Assembly (NCBI GenBank): GCA_902491535.1
Contig: CABUHS010000010.1
Span: forward strand, 1 to 64,000
From: an uncultured Eubacteriales bacterium
GTDB lineage: Bacteria > Bacillota > Clostridia > Oscillospirales > CAG-272
Reading direction: 5' to 3'
Length of the DNA stretch: 64,000 nt
In this document: positions 63,825 to 64,000 of the stretch, piece after piece
Layout of the letters: every line of letters begins with the position of its first letter
Position numbering within the stretch: position 1 is the stretch's first letter
Program-made: the position numbers and the translations under genes
The notes under the pieces: model-generated
What the model was told of the DNA's origin: nothing
The model's input: the letters and a program-made list of their open reading frames with translations, nothing else
The model's database searches: none

Positions 63825-64000
63825 ATGATATTTACATATCAAATGCTTGTCAAAATATTAGTTGATAAATTAGGCTTTGTTCTTCTTGATGGTAGACAAG
63901 ATGATTTTGCTATTAATGAATACGTTACTGATTCTGTAACGTTTATCAAATTAATTATTGCTATAGAAGAGACTATTGGAAAAGAATTAACAGATGACTT
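63825..64000 (+). CDS. Acyl-carrier-related protein of the peptide system (partial)
   Basis: The ATG at 63825 follows GAGGAGGT; the frame stays open to the window end (58 codons seen). The sequence has an ACP-like helix with the likely phosphopantetheine Ser37 in NEYVTDSVTFIKLIIAIEETIGKEL. Known Clostridial peptide-maturation loci carry an 'ocin_ACP_rel' acyl-carrier-related protein beside the radical SAM enzyme, and this matches by position and motif. Its exact role in those loci is not established. Confidence 0.78.
   Translation, partial: MIFTYQMLVKILVDKLGFVLLDGRQDDFAINEYVTDSVTFIKLIIAIEETIGKELTDD

Overview
The window looks like the chromosome of an anaerobic, gut-type clostridium (Bacillota, probably Oscillospirales-like; this is inferred from gene content, not a marker gene). 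Supporting signs are a SpoVAC sporulation membrane protein, a type I dockerin protein, sortase-like C-termini, consensus vegetative promoters (TTGACA-N17-TATAAT), AGGAGG ribosome sites, and a carboxyspermidine-type polyamine operon. There is no rRNA, CRISPR array or intact tRNA.

Core part, about 1-45.5 kb. Two paralogous CBM9-like surface proteins are followed by spoVAC, a GNAT, a YfbR-type nucleotidase, a glycosyltransferase, an amidase, rqcH and valS. A long leftward operon (about 21.6-13.4 kb) carries an ACP, a mannitol-dehydrogenase-like enzyme, a CE15 glucuronoyl-esterase-like hydrolase, a purine nucleoside phosphorylase, uxuA, a fructuronate reductase, eda and kdgK. Together these take glucuronate-derived acids to pyruvate and glyceraldehyde 3-phosphate. 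A 4-kb gene for a dockerin protein with several CBM9-like modules faces it and contains one apparent -1 frameshift. Next come pyrR-uraA under a PyrR attenuator, a LacX-like epimerase, a second amidase and comEC. An unidentified, highly folded RNA (about 33.98-34.24 kb) with its own promoter lies ahead of speA-speE-speB-CASDH-nspC; nspC also carries a -1 poly-A frameshift. A MATE transporter, a DUF255 protein and an FAD oxidoreductase end the core part.

Accessory part, about 45.7-61.2 kb. It holds an XRE-TPR regulator, a broken HTH gene, a DUF4932-like putative protease and a large serine recombinase. It also holds a six-gene type I restriction-modification operon: XRE regulator, hsdM, an unknown gene, hsdS with EcoR124-like TAEL repeats, an unknown membrane protein and hsdR. 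A non-coding block with iteron-like repeats and hairpins precedes a tyrosine integrase and a 55-residue ORF. This part ends at the 3' half of a tRNA-Leu(CAG), which I read as an attachment-site core.

Right end, 61.2-64 kb. The DNA becomes visibly AT-richer and encodes a ribosomal-peptide system: a 43-residue four-cysteine peptide that looks like a precursor, a radical SAM/SPASM maturase and an acyl-carrier-related protein cut by the window edge. The lone tRNA half between the two parts suggests two elements stacked at one tRNA-Leu gene.

The most unusual signal is a 133-137 bp structured repeat found at three places (4065-4165, 8881-9299 as three tandem units, 46923-47065). Each copy starts directly after a promoter -10 box. 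At the two well-preserved loci the -10 sequence is duplicated at both ends of the element, as expected for an insertion that targets promoters. The hairpins differ in sequence between copies but keep their pairing.
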